NCBI RefSeq assembly: GCF_017301735.1 | Contig: NZ_CP071090.1 | Location: 11,391,001 to 11,455,000 of the forward strand | DNA length: 64,000 nucleotides | Origin: Pyxidicoccus parkwaysis | GTDB taxonomy: Bacteria; Myxococcota; Myxococcia; Myxococcales; Myxococcaceae | Reading direction: 5' to 3' | In this document: positions 1-8,078 of the stretch, one piece after another | How the letters are laid out: each line of letters starts with the position of its first letter | Numbering within the stretch: position 1 is the stretch's first letter | Program-made: the position numbers and the translations under genes | Notes under the pieces: model-generated | What the model was told of the DNA's origin: nothing | Seen by the model: only the letters and a program-made list of their open reading frames with translations | The model's database searches: none

Positions 1-78
1 CGGCACCTCACCATCTACCCGCTGGGCGCGGAGGTGGACGCAGCGCTCGCGCAGGAGGAGGCGGAGGGGTCGGCGTGA
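1..78 (+). CDS. C-terminal end of an unidentified protein, cut by window start
   Basis: An open frame runs from base 1 to a TGA at 76-78. It encodes 25 residues that include LGAEVDAALAQEE, an acidic, helix-like tail. Nothing upstream is visible, so no function can be given. The nucleotide sequence of this tail is repeated immediately downstream with a 68-bp period (see the repeat at 13-148), which suggests that the gene end was duplicated in tandem. Confidence 0.5.
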   Translation, partial: RHLTIYPLGAEVDAALAQEEAEGSA

Positions 79-148
79 GTGTCTACCTAGTGGGCGCGGA
101 GGTGGATGCCGCGCTCGCGCAAGAGGAAGTCGAAGGGATGGCCTGGGT
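13..148 (+). repeat. Two tandem 68-bp copies of a gene 3' end
   Basis: Bases 13-80 and 81-148 align at an offset of 68. The core GCGCTCGCGCA lies at 43 and again at 111, and GGGCGCGGAGGTGGA at 24 and 92. Copy 1 lies mostly inside the partial gene ending at 78. Copy 2 is outside it and has silent-looking and non-silent changes. This is the first of four gene-tail duplications in the window. Confidence 0.75.
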
Positions 149-170
149 GGTGGGGGGATTCAGGAGTTGA
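75..170 (+). pseudogene. Duplicated tail of the preceding gene, read as a 31-codon ORF
   Basis: A GTG at 75 overlaps the TGA of the partial gene (GTGA) and opens a 31-residue frame containing VGAEVDAALAQEEVEG, nearly the same as the tail of the upstream protein. It ends at TGA 168-170. It is most simply a tandem copy of the upstream gene's 3' end. Translation by coupling cannot be excluded, but no function is evident. Confidence 0.35.
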
Positions 171-232
171 GTAGGAGATAGACGACCTTGAGGGTTGGGT
201 CCGCCAGCGCGGGAGGTCCGGTATGAAGAGCC

Positions 233-658
233 ATGCTCGGGCGACTGTGGCTCACCGGCCTTGTAGTGCTCCTGCTCCTTCCGGGCTGTGTGTCGATTGC
301 AGGCTCCCCAGGAGGGATATCGCCCTCGCAATTCAGATTCGCGCCTCTGGTACCGAAGGGACGAGGTGCGGCAGGCGGTTGGAAGGCCGCACAGGTGGTC
401 ATCAACCTCGTGCGAATGCCGAATGACCCCACCGTCGTCTCATGTGCTCTGTCCGTGGAGGTTCCCGAGGTCAACAAGGATGGGAAGGTCACGGACGGCT
501 TCGCACAGCGTGCCGCGGCCATGGCGGCAGATGAGGTCGCAGCGAGAGTTGCCGGGCAGGGACTTCTCGCCGCGGAGCTTTGCGAGAGCTTTCGTCGGGA
601 AATGCTGCGGGAACTCGACCTGCTCATCGCCGGAGCGCGCATCCGGCGGATGCTGTAG
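233..658 (+). CDS. Small lipoprotein of unknown function
   Basis: A 141-residue protein starting at ATG 233, preceded by GGGAGGTCCGG at a suitable distance. The N-terminus is a lipoprotein signal: MLGR, then a hydrophobic stretch, then lipobox LLPGC with the acylated Cys near residue 19. The mature part has no recognised catalytic motif; it contains a likely amphipathic helix rich in Ala and charged residues (about 85-135). It is probably anchored in the outer membrane. The next gene starts 27 bp downstream and may be co-transcribed. A lipoprotein followed by a small cytosolic protein could be an effector/immunity-type pair, but the sequence does not show this directly. Confidence 0.7.
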   Translation: MLGRLWLTGLVVLLLLPGCVSIAGSPGGISPSQFRFAPLVPKGRGAAGGWKAAQVVINLVRMPNDPTVVSCALSVEVPEVNKDGKVTDGFAQRAAAMAADEVAARVAGQGLLAAELCESFRREMLRELDLLIAGARIRRML

Positions 659-685
659 CGGGGATTGACCTTACGTGTGCCACCT

Positions 686-1276
686 ATGACCTCTTCGCCT
701 TCGGTGGAGCAGCTCTTTGAGTTGGTCTCCCATTACTTCCCTTCCGGCCGCCGTGGCGAAGACCCGGGCTACGACGCCACGCCAGAAATCCAGCGACTTA
801 ATGCATTGCGCAAGCAGTCGCTGGAGGAAGGTCAGGAGCGGTGGGAGCGGTTCCTGACCCGTCTTCGCGAAGCACTGCCGGAAAATAGGGTCGAGGACTG
901 GAGCGTGCTCTGGTCCGATGACAACTGCTGGCGGGTGCGGGTCTCTCATCCGGAAACATTGCTCACCCCGGACGGCGGCAAGGTGTTCCGTGACGTGGTC
1001 GGACTGGTCAGCATCCTGGTGCCCGCCGCCGCGACATACACCTCGATAAAGAAGAAGCGGGGAGAACGCTACGAGCCTTCGACACTCTTCTACGAGCCGG
1101 TGCCCGAGATGCGCGCATACGAAGAAACCCTGCTGGCGGTCATGCGCGCCGAGCTCGGCGTGGAGCGGCTGCCCAACAAGACGCTCCTCACCCTGGTTCC
1201 CGACATCCAGTGGGGCAATGTCTTCCTTGGCGAGGTCCGCCTCATCGACTGCCTCTTCACTGACGACCGCTGGTGA
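686..1276 (+). CDS. Conserved hypothetical cytosolic protein, possibly immunity-like
   Basis: About 196 residues from ATG 686 (MTSSPSVEQLF). An in-frame TTG at 665 is an alternative start, and neither has a strong ribosome site. There is no signal peptide and no membrane segment. The protein is rich in Trp, Asp and Glu, with WSVLWSDDNCWRVRV near residues 72-86 and a C-terminus ending in FTDDRW. This composition resembles small immunity proteins of polymorphic toxin loci, but I cannot assign a family with certainty. It follows the lipoprotein at 233-658 with a short gap and ends just before a strong hairpin. Confidence 0.55.
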   Translation: MTSSPSVEQLFELVSHYFPSGRRGEDPGYDATPEIQRLNALRKQSLEEGQERWERFLTRLREALPENRVEDWSVLWSDDNCWRVRVSHPETLLTPDGGKVFRDVVGLVSILVPAAATYTSIKKKRGERYEPSTLFYEPVPEMRAYEETLLAVMRAELGVERLPNKTLLTLVPDIQWGNVFLGEVRLIDCLFTDDRW

Positions 1277-1283
1277 GCACCCC

Positions 1284-1314
1284 CGAGGGGACGGCTTGAG
1301 TCACCGTCCCCTCG
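1284..1314. terminator. GC-rich hairpin between convergent genes
   Basis: Arms CGAGGGGACGG (1284-1294) and CCGTCCCCTCG (1304-1314) are perfect complements, with a 9-nt loop. The hairpin sits between the stop of the gene at 686-1276 and the stop of the minus-strand peptidase at 1328. It has no clear U-run, so it may act as a bidirectional terminator or mRNA-end stabiliser. Confidence 0.6.
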
Positions 1315-1327
1315 TGTCGAGCCGGCC

Positions 1328-3403
1328 TCAGTTCCGGTCGAGGTACGTCTTGTACGCGTCGAAGCCGTAGTCGCGGCCGAGGAAGTCCTTCACCAACTCA
1401 GCGGCGGGCTTGGAGCCTCCGGGCTCCAGCACGGTGCGGCGGTACTTCATCGCCGTCTCCCGGTCCAGGTACCCGTGCTTCTCGAACTCCGTCTCCAAAT
1501 CCTTCGCGATGACGGACGACCACAGGTACGTGTAGTAGGCCGCCGAGTACGAATCCAGATGCCCGAAGGCGAGCTCGAAGTGCGTGCCGTCCCGGTACTC
1601 GTGCTTGAAGGGACTCAGCTTCTTCTGCAGCGCCAGCATCGCCTGCGTCGTGTCGAAGCCCGGCTTGCGCGTGTAGTAGTCCAGGCTCACCGCCGACAGG
1701 AACAACTGCCGCCGGGACCACAGCCCCTTGCCGAACTCCTTGGATGCCCGCAGCTTCGCCACCAGCTCCGCCGGAATCGTCTCGCCCGTCTGGTGGTGCT
1801 TCGCGAACTGCGTCAGCACCTGCGGGTTGCTCGCCCACTGCTGCAGCAGCATGGACGGCGTCTCCACGAAGTCCCACTCCACCCGCGTGCCGGAGATGCC
1901 GCTCCACTCCTGGCGGCCCGCGAAGATGGCGTGTACCAGGTGGCCGAACTCGTGGAAGAACGTCTCCACCTCGTCGTACGTCATCAGCTCGCCGGCCCGG
2001 CCGAAGTTGCACACCAGCGCGGCCTCCGGGTAGCGCTTGCCCGTCTGGCCCGCCACGAGGTCGAACTGCGCCGCGTGCTTGTACTTGTCGTCACGCGGGT
2101 GCATGTCCAGGTAGATGCGGCCCAGGAGCGTGCTCCCGTCGAGCACGTCGTACGCCTCCACCTCCGGGTGCCACACCTTGGCGTCGTCCGCCTTGCGCCA
2201 GGTGAGCCCCCACATGCGCGCGGCGATGTCCATGACGCCCGCCTTCACCCGCGCATACTCGAAGTAGGGCCGCACCGCCTGCGAGTCGAAGCCGAAGCGC
2301 TCCGCGCGCAGCCGGTCCTCGTAGTAGTCCTGGTCCCACGGCTCCAGCGTCTTCGCGCCGGGCACGTCCTTCTGCTTGCGCGCCAACAGCTCCGCGAACT
2401 CCTGCTTCGCGCGCGGCTCGGTGGCCGCCGCCAGCTTGTCGATGAAGTCCGCCGCCGCCTTCTGCGTGCGGGTCATCTTCGTCTCGGTGGTGTACGCGGC
2501 CCAGCTCTCGTAGCCCAGCAGCGTGGCCAGCTCGTACCGCTTCGCGATGAGCTGGTTGAGCACGGCCTGATTCTTCGGGAAGGCCCGCTGGCGGTACGCG
2601 CGCCACAGCTTCTCGCGCGCCTTGGTGTCCTTCGCGTACGTCATGAAGGGGAAGTAGTCCGGGTAGTTGGAGGTGATGACCACCTTGCCGTCCTTCCCCG
2701 GCGCGTGCGCCTTCCGGTAGTCCTCCGGCAGGCCGTCCAGCTCCTTCGGGCTGAAGGACACGCTGCGCACGTCCTCGGCGATGTTCTTCCCGAACTCCTG
2801 ACCCAGCTTGAGGATGTCCTCGTTGAGGGCCTTCACCTTCGCGCGCGTCGCGTCGTCGCGGTCCACACCGGCTCGGCGGAAGTCGAGCAGCGAGCGCTCC
2901 ATCCAGTAGCGCGTGGCCGCGTCCTCGTGGGACAGGTCCACCGCGGAGAGGGCGTCATACACGCCGCGGTCCTGCGACAGCGCCACGTTGGCCGAGTCCA
3001 CCCGCTGCTCGCACTCGCGCGCGGCGTCGCGGAAGGCGGCGTCGGGCTGCACCTCGCGGGCGAGGCTGGAGCGGTTGGTGGCGGCCGTCAGCGCGCCGGA
3101 GGCCTCGTCGTACGCGGCCAGCACCGCCCTGCCGTCCTTGCGCGCGTCGAGCGTCTTCAGCCGGGCAATCTGCGTCCGGGCAAGCTCGAGGTCCGCGTCG
3201 CACGCGGCGGTGTACTCCTGCACGGTGCCGGAGAGCACGCTGGAGATGCGGGGCGGCGGCGGCTCGGCGGGCGCGGGGGCCGGGGTGGGAGCCGGCGCGG
3301 GGGCCTGGGCCTGCTGGGGAGCGGGCTCGGTGGCCGCGGTGCCGTGCGAGCAGCCCGCCGCCACGAAGGCCGCGGAGAGGGTGAGGGCAGTGAGTCTCTT
3401 CAA
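1328..3403 (-). CDS. M3-family zinc metallopeptidase (oligopeptidase) lipoprotein
   Basis: A 691-residue peptidase. The start is TTG at 3403, with GGAGG nine bases upstream. The N-terminus is a lipoprotein signal (MKRLTALTL...FVAAGCSHG), followed by a low-complexity Pro/Ala linker (about residues 25-52). The catalytic domain carries the M3 zinc motif in FFHEFGHLVHAIF, plus a downstream Glu in VEWDFVETPS as expected for the third ligand. M3 enzymes cleave short peptides; here the enzyme is probably membrane-anchored and would process peptides in the envelope, which fits a predatory or proteolytic lifestyle. Length and domain order are normal for thimet oligopeptidase-like enzymes. It is transcribed divergently from the CheR-like gene, the two starts being about 40 bp apart. 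Confidence 0.9.
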   Translation of the reverse strand: MKRLTALTLSAAFVAAGCSHGTAATEPAPQQAQAPAPAPTPAPAPAEPPPPRISSVLSGTVQEYTAACDADLELARTQIARLKTLDARKDGRAVLAAYDEASGALTAATNRSSLAREVQPDAAFRDAARECEQRVDSANVALSQDRGVYDALSAVDLSHEDAATRYWMERSLLDFRRAGVDRDDATRAKVKALNEDILKLGQEFGKNIAEDVRSVSFSPKELDGLPEDYRKAHAPGKDGKVVITSNYPDYFPFMTYAKDTKAREKLWRAYRQRAFPKNQAVLNQLIAKRYELATLLGYESWAAYTTETKMTRTQKAAADFIDKLAAATEPRAKQEFAELLARKQKDVPGAKTLEPWDQDYYEDRLRAERFGFDSQAVRPYFEYARVKAGVMDIAARMWGLTWRKADDAKVWHPEVEAYDVLDGSTLLGRIYLDMHPRDDKYKHAAQFDLVAGQTGKRYPEAALVCNFGRAGELMTYDEVETFFHEFGHLVHAIFAGRQEWSGISGTRVEWDFVETPSMLLQQWASNPQVLTQFAKHHQTGETIPAELVAKLRASKEFGKGLWSRRQLFLSAVSLDYYTRKPGFDTTQAMLALQKKLSPFKHEYRDGTHFELAFGHLDSYSAAYYTYLWSSVIAKDLETEFEKHGYLDRETAMKYRRTVLEPGGSKPAAELVKDFLGRDYGFDAYKTYLDRN

Positions 3404-3444
3404 GGGTGGGTTCCTCCGGAGTCCATCGGAAACGCCGGAGCGTC

Positions 3445-4623
3445 ATGCCACATCCCGCTCGCTTCTGCTCGGCGGTGGAGTGGGCGGCCGGGCTGGATGT
3501 CGGGGGCATCCACCGTGAGAAGCTTCACGCCGTGACGGACCGCGAGTGCCTGGACCTCTTGCAGTGGGCCGCGCCCCGCCTGCGCCTGCGGTGGGCGGGC
3601 TTCCGTCGCTCCAGCATCCGGGGGCAGGTGCGCAAGCGGCTCGGACGGAGGCTCCAGGCGCTGGGCCTTCCGGATGCCGCTGCCTACCGCGCCCGGCTGG
3701 AGGTGGATGCGGACGAGTGGGCCGTGCTCGACGCGCTCTGCCGCGTCACCATCTCCCGCTTCTACCGCGACGCGCACGTCTTCGACGCGCTGCGGGATGT
3801 GTTGCTGCCTCCGCTGTTGGAGGCGCTGCCGCCGGGAGGCACGTTCCGAGTGTGGAGCGCCGGCTGCGCTTCCGGCGAGGAGCCCTCCACGGTGGCCATC
3901 CTGTTCCGACTCGGCCTCCAGCCTCGCTTCCCGCACGTGCGCCTGGAGTTGCTTGCCACCGACGCCGACGAGGCACTGCTCGCTCGCGCGCGCCGGGGTT
4001 GCTACCCGCGCGGCTCGTTGCGAGAGCTGCCGCCGGAGTGGCGCGCCCGCGCCTTTCTTGGCACCCACGGCCCTGCCGACTCGTCCGACACTCACGGCGC
4101 TGCCGACTCGTCCGACACTCATGGCCCTGCAGACTCGTCAGGCACTCACGGCGCTGCCGACTCGTCCGACACTCATGGCCCTGCAGACTCGTCAGGCACT
4201 CACGGCACTGCGGACCCGTCCGGCACTCACGGCGCTGCCGATGCGTCCGGCACTCACGACGCTGCTGACTCGTCTGGCATTCACGGTGCTGCTGACGCGT
4301 CCGGCACTCACGGCGCTGCTGACGCGTCCGACTCGGACGACGAGCCCTGCATCGACTCCGCATACCGCGAGGGCGTCACCTTTCTCCGACAGGACCTGCG
4401 CACGGAGATGCCGGACGGTCCGTTCCACCTCGTGCTCTGCCGCAACGTGGCCTTCACCTACTTCGCGCCGCCGCTGCAGCTCGAGGTACTCGCGCGGCTC
4501 AGGACGCGACTGGTGCCGGGCGGATTGCTCGCCATCGGCGGCCACGAGTCCCTTCCCGAGCATGGCGCTGAATGGACGCGCGCCGCGGGAGCGCTGCCGC
4601 TCTTCCGCAAGACGTCGAGCTGA
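3445..4623 (+). CDS. CheR-type methyltransferase with a 90-residue repeat insert
   Basis: A 392-residue protein from ATG 3445, with GGAG four bases upstream. CheR enzymes methylate glutamates on chemoreceptors using S-adenosylmethionine. Matching features are SRFYRD (N-terminal domain end), the SAM-binding loop VWSAGCASGEEPST (about residues 136-149), LLATDADEALLARAR and the C-terminal core LVLCRNVAFTYF. Between the beta-subdomain region LPPEWRARAFL and YREGVTFLRQDLR lies a run of ten 9-residue repeats of the form THGAADSSD (residues about 207-296) that ordinary CheR proteins lack. No receptor or CheA/CheW gene is adjacent, so it is an orphan. The insert is acidic, hydrophilic and probably disordered; it could be a flexible spacer or a binding tail. 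Confidence 0.82.
   Translation: MPHPARFCSAVEWAAGLDVGGIHREKLHAVTDRECLDLLQWAAPRLRLRWAGFRRSSIRGQVRKRLGRRLQALGLPDAAAYRARLEVDADEWAVLDALCRVTISRFYRDAHVFDALRDVLLPPLLEALPPGGTFRVWSAGCASGEEPSTVAILFRLGLQPRFPHVRLELLATDADEALLARARRGCYPRGSLRELPPEWRARAFLGTHGPADSSDTHGAADSSDTHGPADSSGTHGAADSSDTHGPADSSGTHGTADPSGTHGAADASGTHDAADSSGIHGAADASGTHGAADASDSDDEPCIDSAYREGVTFLRQDLRTEMPDGPFHLVLCRNVAFTYFAPPLQLEVLARLRTRLVPGGLLAIGGHESLPEHGAEWTRAAGALPLFRKTSS
4063..4332 (+). repeat. 27-bp in-frame minisatellite, ten copies
   Basis: Ten consecutive 27-bp units encode THG[AP]ADSS[DG]-type nonapeptides inside the CheR-like gene. Units are not identical: the first five alternate Pro/Ala, and later units drift (THGTADPSG, THDAADSSG, IHGAADASG). 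Because 27 is a multiple of three, copy-number change would alter protein length without breaking the frame. Confidence 0.95.
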
Positions 4624-4773
4624 GGCGCTTCGGACCCGGTGTTGTGACGCCCCGTGAAACCTGAGTCACCCGTCACGGCTTCGTGACGCGCCCCGCCTTG
4701 AGCGCTGCTCGCGTGCCCGGTACCACCGTCGCCTCTTTGGGGCCAATCCCCTGGCCGGAGGGAAGGCAACGTT

Positions 4774-5670
4774 ATGCGCAAGGCGCTGTGTGCGGCGGTC
4801 GCGTCGTTGATGCTGTCTGCATGTGGAGGTTCTGGCGGTGACACCCCCGCCCAGGCGAAGCAGGACGGTCTGTCGATGTCCGCAGAGACGGGCCGCACGG
4901 ACGGCACCTTCGTCCACGGCGGCGGCGAGGTGTCCTTCTCCTCGCACGAGGTGGAGCCTGGCGTGTACCGCCTGGAAGTGCGGCTGCGGGGCATGACGCT
5001 CACCGGACTGATGGACCCGGCCAGCGGCGTCTCCACGCTGGATGGCTTCGCGGACGGCAGCGCGACGGACACGCAGCTCGGTGACGCGGACCGCGACCTG
5101 CTCTCCGCGTTCTACGGCGCGCTCAACGCGCAGCTCCCCGCGGGCGACGCGGCGGCCCCGGAGGCCATGTACCTGCGGCGCGCGGTGGGCCTGTGGGCGC
5201 AGAACCCCAGCACCGTGGACCTCAAGCGCACGGTGATGGGCGAGCAGGGCCGCGGCTACACCATGCTGTGCAGCTACACCAAGTGCAACGGCCGCCAGAC
5301 GGGCAGCTGCGGTGGCGTGTACAACTGGTACTCGTACGCGAAGCACGACTGCAACAAGGGCGGCTTCGACTATGCGGGCAACCAGCAGATTGCGCAGCTC
5401 GGCGACCACACCACGTGCAGCGGCGATGAGTTCTACCTGAATGGCAGCACGTGGGTGTGCGGCGAGCCGGACCACTGGTCGCGCCCGAAGGTGATGGGCA
5501 TCTGCTTCGGTCGCTGCGGCGGCGGCTGCGGCGGTGACACCCAGTACACGCTGGACGCCACCAACCACGACGGCTGCGTGCGCAACGGCCACGTGCTGGC
5601 GAGCGCCTACTGCGACGACCAGTTCACCTCCGCCAGCGACGACGAGCTGTTCGCTCCCAACTGCTACTGA
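4774..5670 (+). CDS. Cys-rich secreted lipoprotein of unknown function
   Basis: A 298-residue protein starting at ATG 4774, with a strong GGAGGGAAGG site upstream. The lipoprotein signal ends at lipobox MLSACGG (Cys about 17). Residues 20-150 form an acidic, glycine-containing domain. Residues about 160-298 are a cysteine-rich module (CSYTKCNG, GSCGG, HDCNKG, TTCSGDEF, CFGRCGGGCGG, GCVRNG, AYCDD) with roughly a dozen cysteines spaced as expected for disulphides, and many Tyr/Trp/Asn residues. It is probably exported and disulphide-stabilised. I know no confident family. The following small lipoprotein gene starts only 6 bp after the stop, so the two are likely one transcript. Confidence 0.8.
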   Translation: MRKALCAAVASLMLSACGGSGGDTPAQAKQDGLSMSAETGRTDGTFVHGGGEVSFSSHEVEPGVYRLEVRLRGMTLTGLMDPASGVSTLDGFADGSATDTQLGDADRDLLSAFYGALNAQLPAGDAAAPEAMYLRRAVGLWAQNPSTVDLKRTVMGEQGRGYTMLCSYTKCNGRQTGSCGGVYNWYSYAKHDCNKGGFDYAGNQQIAQLGDHTTCSGDEFYLNGSTWVCGEPDHWSRPKVMGICFGRCGGGCGGDTQYTLDATNHDGCVRNGHVLASAYCDDQFTSASDDELFAPNCY

Positions 5671-5675
5671 GCCGC

Positions 5676-6065
5676 ATGGCGTTGGGACGTGTGAAGGTGA
5701 TGCGGGTGGGCCTCGGGGCGTGCTGGCTGGTGCTGGCCGCCCTCGGGTGCTCGTCCGCGTCCTCCAGGACACAGGCCGCGGAGGAGACGGTGCGCCGCTT
5801 CTTCGCGGCGTTGCCCTCGGAGGACTGCGCGGTGCTGGCACCGCTTCTGGCCACCGGGGGCAGCGCGCGCTCCTGCGAAGAGACCGTGCGGGAGCTGAAT
5901 GAGCACGGCATCTCCCTGGTGGCCATCTCCGGGTCGACAGTCGACGGGCGCGACGCGGAGGCCGTCATCGTCCGGACCCGCGTGGCCAGCGGCGGCTCGG
6001 AGCGCAAGGAGCCGTGGCTCTTGCGCGTGGAGCGGCAGGCAGGCGCGTGGCGCGTGCGGTTCTGA
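5676..6065 (+). CDS. Small lipoprotein, possible NTF2-like fold
   Basis: A 129-residue protein from ATG 5676; ATG 5700 (MRVGLGACW) is an alternative start that gives a more typical signal peptide. The lipobox is LAALGCSS. The mature domain begins with AEETVRRFFAALPSEDCAVL and ends with LLRVERQAGAWRVRF, a layout seen in NTF2/SnoaL-like lipoproteins, where a helix (RFF.AL...DC) is followed by a curved sheet ending in a W-R-V motif. No catalytic residues can be pointed to. It lies directly after the Cys-rich lipoprotein gene, so co-expression is likely. Confidence 0.7.
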   Translation: MALGRVKVMRVGLGACWLVLAALGCSSASSRTQAAEETVRRFFAALPSEDCAVLAPLLATGGSARSCEETVRELNEHGISLVAISGSTVDGRDAEAVIVRTRVASGGSERKEPWLLRVERQAGAWRVRF

Positions 6066-6142
6066 GAAGTGGAGTACGCTTCACATCCAACCTCCTGCAC
6101 GCGCCTTGCAGCACGGCGGGCACCTGGGAGGGCAAGCGAGTC

Positions 6143-6706
6143 ATGAGGATTCGATACCGTCTGATGCTGGCTGGCGCCGTGGCGCTCGTCGTGGCCCTGG
6201 TGGCGGTGGCGCTGTGGCCGGCGGCTCCTGTCGAGCACGCGTCTCCGGTGGCGCCTCCGCCCGAGGCGTCCGTCGCCCCGCTGGCGGAGACGTCCGCGCC
6301 GGCGCCGGTGCAGATGCCCGGGAAGGCCGCCGCGCGAGTGGCTCCGGTACTCGCCAGCAGCGAGGAGCGGAGTGCCACGATGGTGGCGCTCGGGCCCGGG
6401 GACGTCGCGCCGGAGCCGGAGGTGGAGAACCCTCCGCCGCAGGAGAACGACGAGATTGTGCCCGAGCTGCCGCAGACGGCGCAGTGGCGGCTGGAGAAGA
6501 CGACGCACATCACCGCGCTGCTGGGCCGGGACGTGGAGCGGCTGGAGCGCGAGCGCGAGGAGGCCGAGACGCGCGGTGACGAGCGGCGGAGCGCGCAGCT
6601 CCAGACGCTGCTCCAGCGCCACCGGGCGCGGCTGCATGAGCTCCGCGAGGAGATTCAGGAGCTGAACGAGGCAGCGAAGCAGGAGCAGGAGTCATCCGGC
6701 GAATGA
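6143..6706 (+). CDS. Membrane-anchored coiled-coil protein
   Basis: A 187-residue protein from ATG 6143, with GGGAGGG upstream. A single N-terminal membrane segment (about residues 9-27, LMLAGAVALVVALVAVAL) is followed by a long Pro/Ala/Glu linker (30-110). A highly charged helical region (about 125-185) contains WRLEKTTHITALLGRDVERLERE and heptad-like LHELREEIQELNEAAK, so a coiled coil is likely. It lacks enzymatic motifs. It probably sits in the inner membrane with the coiled coil in the periplasm, acting as a scaffold or spacer; that role is an inference. No neighbour points to a pathway. Confidence 0.7.
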   Translation: MRIRYRLMLAGAVALVVALVAVALWPAAPVEHASPVAPPPEASVAPLAETSAPAPVQMPGKAAARVAPVLASSEERSATMVALGPGDVAPEPEVENPPPQENDEIVPELPQTAQWRLEKTTHITALLGRDVERLEREREEAETRGDERRSAQLQTLLQRHRARLHELREEIQELNEAAKQEQESSGE

Positions 6707-6755
6707 GGCGGAGGCCAGCGCTCCTGCGTCCTCCACGAGCCCGTGGAGTGGCTCG

Positions 6756-8078
6756 ATGACGGGGATGCGGCGGCGCGTTGCCTTCACGAGCCAGTGTCGC
6801 GGTGTTGCGAGCGGAGGTCGTACCGGAGCCGTGCTCGCGGCTCGCGGTTCCTGGGCCGTGCTCCTGCCGTTGGTGGTTTCGCCGCTCTCATCTCGTGGCT
6901 GCTGGGCCGTAATCCTGCCATTGGTGGCCTCGGTGCTCGCCTGTCAGCCCGTGATGGATGCGCCGCTCGTGTTCACGGAAGTGCGTGCACAGGAACGCCG
7001 TGTCGTAGGTGGCGCGGATGCTCCGGATGACCTCGCCGCGGTGGCGCTCATCGCCCGGCGCACCCGGTGCGGTGGCGAGCCGCCGGTGCTGCTCTGCTCC
7101 GGGGCGCTCATCGCTCCCGACGTCGTGCTCACGGCCGCGCACTGTCTCGCCATCTTCGGTCCGGAGGGGCCTCATGAGGTCTACCTCGGCCAGGTGCTGC
7201 TGCCCGAGCCGGAGCCCTCGCCACGAGGTCGCTTCATCCGCGTGTCCCGCGCCGTCATCCATCCGGACTACGACGCCGCCACGCACGCATACGACGCCGC
7301 GCTGCTGCGGCTCGCGGCACCGGTGGATGTGGCTCCCTTCTCCCTGCCGGACTCCACGAGCGCTGTACCGGTCGCTGGTGCCTCCGCGCGGGTGGTGGGC
7401 TACGGGGACACGAAGGATGCGCGGGCTCCGTCCGGACGGAGAATGCAGGGGACGCTCACGGTGACGCAGGTGGAGCCCGCTGCCTTCCGCGCTGGGCCCT
7501 CGCCGAGCATGAGCTGCGTGGGAGACAGCGGCGGTCCCGTGCTCCTGCGTGATGGCGCGCGCGAGGTGCTGGTGGGGCTCACCGTGAGCGGTGACGTCGC
7601 CTGTCGCGACGAGGCCCGCAACGTGCGCGTGGACGCGCTGCTCGACGGCTTCATCCGCCCGTTTCTCGACGAGGCGCCCGCACCCGTTGTGCCCACGCTG
7701 TCTCCGGAGGACCTCTGCGCCGCCACGTGCTCGCGTGACGCGGAGTGTCCGTCGGGGCTCACCTGTGTCTCCGTGGACGGTGCGCCCGGCCACTGCCTGC
7801 TGCCCGCGCTCCAGGAAGGGAGCTTCGGCGCGACGTGCACGGAGGACTCCACGTGTGGCACGGGCGGGCTCTGCGCGCGGCTGGAGTCCGAGGGCGATGC
7901 CGCATGCCGCTGCTTCACGCCCTGCGCCGGTCCGCTCCCGGACCCGGAGCCGGTGGACCCGCCTGGTTCCGGAGATGACAGCGGCGGCTGCGCGAGTGTG
8001 CCGGGCCCTTCGCTCCTTGCCCTTCTCGTGCTTGCGCTCCGCGCTGCTCGCGGCACACGTCCGTCGTCACGGCGTTAG
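6756..8078 (+). CDS. Secreted trypsin-like serine protease (S1) with MYXO-CTERM-like tail
   Basis: 440 residues from ATG 6756 (ATG 6765 is also possible). After an unusually long N-terminal signal region with an internal duplication, the protease domain begins at RRVVGGADAP (about residue 85). The triad is clear: His in LTAAHC, Asp in YDAALLRL, Ser in CVGDSGGPV. After the catalytic domain comes a Cys-rich stretch (CAATCSRDAECPSGLTC, TCTEDSTCGTGGLC), then a Pro/Gly linker and a C-terminal anchor: GGCAS, hydrophobic LLALLVLALRAA, and a basic end. This layout fits MYXO-CTERM sorting signals, which are cut and surface-anchored by myxosortase-type enzymes. The DNA encoding the anchor is repeated twice more downstream of the stop. 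Confidence 0.88.
   Translation: MTGMRRRVAFTSQCRGVASGGRTGAVLAARGSWAVLLPLVVSPLSSRGCWAVILPLVASVLACQPVMDAPLVFTEVRAQERRVVGGADAPDDLAAVALIARRTRCGGEPPVLLCSGALIAPDVVLTAAHCLAIFGPEGPHEVYLGQVLLPEPEPSPRGRFIRVSRAVIHPDYDAATHAYDAALLRLAAPVDVAPFSLPDSTSAVPVAGASARVVGYGDTKDARAPSGRRMQGTLTVTQVEPAAFRAGPSPSMSCVGDSGGPVLLRDGAREVLVGLTVSGDVACRDEARNVRVDALLDGFIRPFLDEAPAPVVPTLSPEDLCAATCSRDAECPSGLTCVSVDGAPGHCLLPALQEGSFGATCTEDSTCGTGGLCARLESEGDAACRCFTPCAGPLPDPEPVDPPGSGDDSGGCASVPGPSLLALLVLALRAARGTRPSSRR
6841..6942 (+). repeat. 51-bp duplication within the protease signal region
   Basis: Bases 6841-6891 and 6892-6942 are tandem copies (17 codons each). They encode SWAVLLPLVVSPLSS-like and CWAVILPLVASVLA-like hydrophobic segments one after the other, giving the protease two consecutive signal-like stretches. 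Confidence 0.85.

Noticed and set aside
1475-3535. Long plus-strand open frame opposite the M3 peptidase
   Set aside because: Val/Arg/Leu-rich shadow of the peptidase gene, which has a signal peptide, the HExxH motif and a ribosome site.
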